Below, one piece after another: positions 17,924 through 21,379 of a stretch of 21,379 nucleotides of DNA (the first letter of the stretch is position 1; the number at the start of each line of letters is the position of its first letter). The notes under the pieces are model-generated. The model was not told where the DNA came from. It ran no database searches and worked only from the letters and a program-made list of their open reading frames with translations. The translations under genes were made by a program, and so were the position numbers. The DNA comes from Planctomycetota bacterium (GTDB lineage: Bacteria; Planctomycetota; Phycisphaerae; UBA1845), in NCBI GenBank assembly GCA_024278775.1, contig JAJRSP010000016.1:1-21379 (forward strand). The letters run 5' to 3'.

Positions 17924-19518
17924 TGATCGAGACGACGGAAAGTGATTGTTGGGTGCGTTACCAAAAATATCTGTGTGAAATCGGCGGCGTCGATATGTCA
18001 CTGGATGTGTCGCGGATGAGCTTCGACGAGGCGCTGTTCGATACGTTAGCCAAACCGATGGCCAACGCGTTTCAAGCCATGACGAAGCTCGAAGGCGGGG
18101 CGCATGCCAACAGCACCGAGGATCGGATGGTCGGGCACTATTGGTTGCGCGCCCCGGAACTCGCCCCGGATGATGCGATCCGTGAGCAGATCGAGATGTC
18201 GATCAGCCGCGTCAAGCAATTCGCGATGGACGTTCACCTCGGGCAGATCAAACCCCAGCGCGGCGACGGCTTTTTTCTGCTGCTCGTGATCGGGATCGGT
18301 GGGTCGGCACTCGGGGCGCAGTTCGTATGTGATGCGCTGAGTGACACGGAAGCGCCGATGATGGTTCGTTTTATCGACAACACCGACCCGGACGGTATTG
18401 ATCGGGTGTTGGAGGATATCGGTGAGAGCCTGGAACTGACGATGACGCTGGTCGTGTCGAAATCGGGATCGACCCAGGAGACGCTCAACGGCATGGTTGA
18501 AGTGGCCCGGGCGTATACCGACGCCGGTCTGGATTTTGCGCAGCACGCCGTCGCCATTACGCAGGACGGGTCCGTGTTGCACCAACGCGCGGTCGGGGAG
18601 AAATGGCTCGCGACGTTTCCCATGTGGGATTGGATCGGTGGCCGAACGTCGGTGATGGCGATGCCGGGGCTGGTGCCGGCGGCGTTGGTGGGTGTGGACA
18701 TCGACGAGCTGTTGGCCGGTGCGAGTGATTGCGATATCGCCACGCGTGAAGAGGAGTTTCGCGCCAACCCGGCCGCGATGCTGGCGGCGATGTGGTACGC
18801 GGTGGGCAACGGTCGCGGTGATCGGCACATGGTGGTGTTGCCCTATTGTGACCGTCTCGCCTTTTTCCCTCGGTATTTGCAGCAACTGGTGATGGAGTCT
18901 TTGGGGAAAGCCGTCACGCGGGACGGGGCCACGGCCGAGCAGGGTCTGACGGTGCTCGGGAACAAGGGCAGCACGGATCAACACGCGCTGGTGCAGCAGC
19001 TTCGCGAGGGTCGCAACGATTTCTTCGCCACCTTTGTTCGTGTGTTGAAGGATCGAGGCGAGCCCTCGGCCTGTGTGGCGGAAGCGGTGACCAGCGGCGA
19101 TTTCCTTGACGCCTTTTGGCAAGGAACGCGCGACGCGCTCTCGGAAAACGGCCGCGGTTCGATCACGATCACGATGAACGAGCTTAACGATCGAAGCGTT
19201 GGTGCGCTTATCGCGCTGTTTGAGCGGGCGGTGGGTCTGTATGCGGAGCTGATTAACGTCAACGCCTACGATCAGCCCGGGGTGGAAGCGGGAAAGCGGG
19301 CGGCCACGGCGGTGATCGAATTGCAGCGGGCTGCGTTGGCGTTTCTCAAGGGCAGCAAGGGCAAGGCGCTAACCGCGCAGGAGATCGCCGCGGGTCTGGA
19401 CCGCCCGGATGATGCGGAGCGCGTGCTTCACATTCTGACCCACGCGGCCGCCAACCCCGACCACGCCGTGACCATGTCGTGCGAAGACGAAGCCGTCACA
19501 CGCTTTCAATCCACGTAG
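17920..19518 (+). CDS. pgi: Glucose-6-phosphate isomerase
   Basis: 532 residues. It interconverts glucose-6-phosphate and fructose-6-phosphate in glycolysis and gluconeogenesis, in the cytoplasm. Two SIS-type sugar-phosphate motifs are clear: VIGIGGSALGAQF (123-135) and VVSKSGSTQET (178-188). Catalytic residues are in place: Glu 326 in MESLGK, His 355 in GNKGSTDQHALVQQL, and Lys 459 in PGVEAGK. The length fits the mid-size bacterial PGI group. The start overlaps the stop of the upstream transporter-acyltransferase by 4 bp; a second ATG follows immediately (17923) and cannot be distinguished. The pairing with phospholipid repair is unusual and probably reflects operon packing, not a shared pathway. 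Confidence 0.96.
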   Translation: MMIETTESDCWVRYQKYLCEIGGVDMSLDVSRMSFDEALFDTLAKPMANAFQAMTKLEGGAHANSTEDRMVGHYWLRAPELAPDDAIREQIEMSISRVKQFAMDVHLGQIKPQRGDGFFLLLVIGIGGSALGAQFVCDALSDTEAPMMVRFIDNTDPDGIDRVLEDIGESLELTMTLVVSKSGSTQETLNGMVEVARAYTDAGLDFAQHAVAITQDGSVLHQRAVGEKWLATFPMWDWIGGRTSVMAMPGLVPAALVGVDIDELLAGASDCDIATREEEFRANPAAMLAAMWYAVGNGRGDRHMVVLPYCDRLAFFPRYLQQLVMESLGKAVTRDGATAEQGLTVLGNKGSTDQHALVQQLREGRNDFFATFVRVLKDRGEPSACVAEAVTSGDFLDAFWQGTRDALSENGRGSITITMNELNDRSVGALIALFERAVGLYAELINVNAYDQPGVEAGKRAATAVIELQRAALAFLKGSKGKALTAQEIAAGLDRPDDAERVLHILTHAAANPDHAVTMSCEDEAVTRFQST

Positions 19519-19537
19519 GTCGGGTCATCGACCCGAC
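19519..19537 (+). repeat. Perfect inverted repeat right after pgi stop
   Basis: GTCGGGTC and GACCCGAC flank a 3-base loop directly after the pgi stop codon. It would fold into a stable hairpin in the mRNA. No T run follows, so it is likelier a 3' stabiliser or weak terminator than a classic rho-independent one. Confidence 0.5.
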
Positions 19538-19934
19538 GCGCTTACAGGATGCCCACGCTCTATGAAGAGAGTGGAGTGTCCGCTTTATCTGCGATTTCTT
19601 GCCCCGATTTCCACTTTCACTGTAAGTTTGTTGCAGTGCGATGTCTCGGGTGGGGTAGAACCGAGGGTTGACAAAACTGCGTCCGTAGTCGATAGTACTA
19701 GTAGCGGAAAGTCCTTCGCGGCTCCTGGCAACGGGGGTGTCGGCTCAACGCCTTCGCGAAGGAACGGAAGCCGAGGACAACCAGAGGTTCCGTGATGAGC
19801 CGATTCGAGCAGACGGCTCTATAGACGGGGAACACCAAACTCTACGGTTGTTCGGTCTCTGCCACAAAGATACAGATACAGAACCCCTTAGAAGTCTAAT
19901 CTAAGGGGTTGACGTATCTACTTGGAGCAGAGCA
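19538..19934. other. Inverted-repeat-rich non-coding leader before the LOTUS gene
   Basis: About 400 bases with no convincing gene; a 77-codon frame at 19562-19795 has no ribosome site and no recognisable sequence. Several short complementary blocks are present: CTCGG/CCGAG (19645-19649, 19661-19665), TCGGCTC (19740-19746) which can pair with AGCCGA (19769-19774) or GAGCCGA (19797-19803), and the latter with CGGCTC (19814-19819). A CCTTCGCGAAGG palindrome (19751-19762) and GGAAC/GTTCC (19761-19765, 19788-19792) are also there. The alternate pairings could make a switching RNA, but I match it to no known family. Composition shifts here toward lower GC. Confidence 0.35.
19882..19910. repeat. 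Perfect 11-bp palindrome, possible operator
   Basis: AACCCCTTAGA (19882-19892) and its exact complement TCTAAGGGGTT (19900-19910) flank a 7-base loop, ending 24 bases before the start codon at 19935. The position fits an operator for a DNA-binding regulator or an RNA hairpin controlling translation. There is no T run, so a terminator is unlikely. Confidence 0.5.
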
Positions 19935-20822
19935 ATGGATAGACAGGACTTCTTGTCGGCAGTTCTCAACCTAATCACTTCAAACTACCCCGAAGACAAA
20001 GCACGAGGGCTGAAAGCCTCAGAGGTTGGACTACTCGTTCGCAGTTCTATGGCGGATACGAGTTGGGCTCAGTTCGGCTTTCCGAAACTCAAAGACGTTC
20101 TTTCGGAGTTGGAAAGACAGGGGCAGATCCGAACCGGAATCGATGCCAAGTTCGCCTACAGCGTTTGGATTGGAGAAGAGAAGACCCGTGATCCGATGGG
20201 CCGGTCTGTACCGCCGTCCAACGAAACGCCACGGTTTCGCCCGCTCCGAAAGCCAGTTTGGACTGCCTTTGTCACTGACAAGCCGCGTGGCAAGCGATTC
20301 CTTAGCAAGTCCGATGGAACAGTTCGGATGGGGCTCCCTGAAGAGTCGAACCCCGACTCCGATTGGGTGGAGATGATTCCTGTAACTCAAGACGTACAGA
20401 GGTCTTGGGCGAGGGACTTTTTGAAACAGAACGAAATCAGCGATCAAGACGGATTTCTAGAGTCGCTCGAAAGCGAATTCTGGTACCACGACTTCGTAGA
20501 GAAGTTGCGTGCAGACTGCCCAGATAGAGCACGAGCGTGGTTGCGGGTTCGGTCGAGCAAGATCGTTCAGGTGGTCCAAGAGTGGACGAACAGGGAGGGG
20601 ATACCGCAAGATCTCGTCTTCGAAGCGCTGCAACCGTTTGAAAAACGTGTTCCCACAAGAGGTGCCGGCAGATACTCTGACTTACGAGGAGGACTGATCG
20701 CCGCAGTTGAGTCGCTTACGACGGATGAGTTGCTACATCTGAGCATTCCTGCACGCACTTTGCTCGCCGTGTTTCGACCCGACCTACTAGCATCCGGCAT
20801 TAAGTCCAGCCGCCAGTCATGA
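19935..20822 (+). CDS. LOTUS/OST-HTH-like domain protein of unknown function
   Basis: 295 residues; ribosome site GGAG nine bases before the ATG. Residues ~5-80 resemble a LOTUS/OST-HTH winged-helix domain: a helical start, LKASEVGLLVRSS, then WAQFGFPKLKDVLSELE and a beta-hairpin-like end (AKFAYSVWIG). In other proteins such domains bind RNA, notably G-quadruplex RNA, or helicases. Residues ~105-160 (VWTAFVTDKPRGKRFLSKS ... WVEMIPVT) look like a small beta domain, and ~160-290 is helical with no motif I know. No signal peptide or membrane segment is present, so it is probably cytoplasmic. GC content and codon use look lower than in pgi, suggesting transfer. It is 10 bases upstream of the next gene. 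Confidence 0.65.
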   Translation: MDRQDFLSAVLNLITSNYPEDKARGLKASEVGLLVRSSMADTSWAQFGFPKLKDVLSELERQGQIRTGIDAKFAYSVWIGEEKTRDPMGRSVPPSNETPRFRPLRKPVWTAFVTDKPRGKRFLSKSDGTVRMGLPEESNPDSDWVEMIPVTQDVQRSWARDFLKQNEISDQDGFLESLESEFWYHDFVEKLRADCPDRARAWLRVRSSKIVQVVQEWTNREGIPQDLVFEALQPFEKRVPTRGAGRYSDLRGGLIAAVESLTTDELLHLSIPARTLLAVFRPDLLASGIKSSRQS

Positions 20823-20832
20823 GTTCTATGGT

Positions 20833-21379
20833 ATGCAACGGAGGCGAATCTACCTACTTCATCCTCAAGAAAAATTCCTGCCGTCTGTAACCGAGTGCGT
20901 TGAGGATGTTCGCGAGAGTCTTCAGAGCGACGAACAGTGGTGCGGATGGGGACTTTATACCCGAGACTACACGGATCAGAATTCCTTCAAGGTGCGAGAC
21001 ATAGTCTCACTTGTTCGGGAGTCAGTAGGTCCACTCGTCCTTCTTGAGCGAGTGCAAACAAAACCGCGTGAGATGCTACGACAAGCTCTTCGTAGTCTGA
21101 CCGTCGTTCTTGTCGCATCAGTATACGATTCGACTGATCTTCGCCGTATCCTTGATGAAGCACGCCAGCGGTTTGAAACCGGTGAGCCGTTTCTCCCGCG
21201 AAAGTTTGTCGCTGCCGTACTCATCGTTCGCAAGCTGGCGAATGGGCATTACTGGGGTGGTAATGCAAAGGGTTATTTGTACGCCAACGACCTAGCCCGG
21301 ATTATTCAAGCTTTCCCCTTTTTTACGACCTCCTTGTGGGATAAACTACGGTTGCTGAAACACTTATCCCAAGACAAGG
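20833..21379 (+). CDS. Unrecognised protein, 3' end beyond window
   Basis: The frame is open from the ATG at 20833 to the window edge: 182 codons with no stop. It begins MQRRRIYLLHPQEKFLPSV and holds a mainly helical body (REMLRQALRSLTVVLVASVY, PRKFVAAVLIVRKLANG), then HYWGGNAKGYLYANDLARII near the cut. I do not recognise the family. The gap to the LOTUS-like gene is 10 bases with no ribosome site, so expression probably depends on translation of that gene. It shares the lower-GC composition. A short 23-codon frame starting at 20819 (overlapping the upstream stop) is a less likely alternative. Confidence 0.6.
   Translation, partial: MQRRRIYLLHPQEKFLPSVTECVEDVRESLQSDEQWCGWGLYTRDYTDQNSFKVRDIVSLVRESVGPLVLLERVQTKPREMLRQALRSLTVVLVASVYDSTDLRRILDEARQRFETGEPFLPRKFVAAVLIVRKLANGHYWGGNAKGYLYANDLARIIQAFPFFTTSLWDKLRLLKHLSQDK

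Noticed and set aside
19700..19730. GCGGAAAGTCC followed by GGCTCC, recalling the start of RNase P RNA.
   Set aside because: The conserved ACAGAA-type P4 segments expected downstream are absent.
19562..19795. A 77-codon + strand frame in the leader of the LOTUS-like gene.
   Set aside because: No ribosome site and low-complexity-like sequence; the stretch looks like structured non-coding DNA.
19790..19825. GAGCCGA ... CGGCTC hairpin that recalls domain V of a group II intron.
   Set aside because: It lacks the conserved GNRA loop and bulge, and there is no reverse transcriptase gene.

Overview
The window looks like chromosomal DNA from a Planctomycetota-type bacterium, possibly Phycisphaerae-like; this is my inference from protein families and no marker gene was tested. 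The clues are a DUF1800/DUF1501 gene pair, dockerin-like calcium loops in secreted proteins, an IPTL-CTERM sorting signal, the 'PTGACC' cysteine repeat, and large secreted proteins sharing a C-terminal module. Most of the window is GC-rich; the last ~1.8 kb looks clearly less so.

Left part (1-4100, + strand): a secreted dockerin-like protein (263-1438), a tRNA-Lys(CTT) gene (1850-1922), and directly beside it on the - strand the eroded C-terminal end of a tyrosine recombinase (2010-2396). This is the classic footprint of an old tRNA-targeted integrative element. A stand-alone Hpt phosphotransfer protein and a SAM-dependent methyltransferase follow.

Middle (4179-12217, - strand): an M4 (thermolysin-like) secreted metallopeptidase with an inserted PA domain lies upstream of a probable three-gene unit, DUF1800 -> DUF1501 -> IPTL-CTERM protein. 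The peptidase and the 263-1438 protein end in the same ~245-residue module (paired 'FKDIN' helices plus a cysteine-rich tail). The group appears devoted to exported and surface proteins.

Right-middle (12848-15761, - strand): QueD (queuosine precursor pathway) and two tandem cyclophilin-FKBP fusion isomerases. One keeps canonical active sites; the other is a lipoprotein with several changed active-site positions. A strong hairpin separates the pair.

Right (15989-19518, + strand): an LplT-like transporter fused to a PlsC-type acyltransferase, overlapping glucose-6-phosphate isomerase (pgi) by 4 bp. After pgi come ~400 bp of inverted-repeat-rich non-coding DNA and then a two-gene unit of different composition: a protein with a LOTUS/OST-HTH-like N-terminus and an unrecognised gene running off the window end. 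This last unit, preceded by a perfect 11-bp palindrome, is the best candidate for something undescribed.
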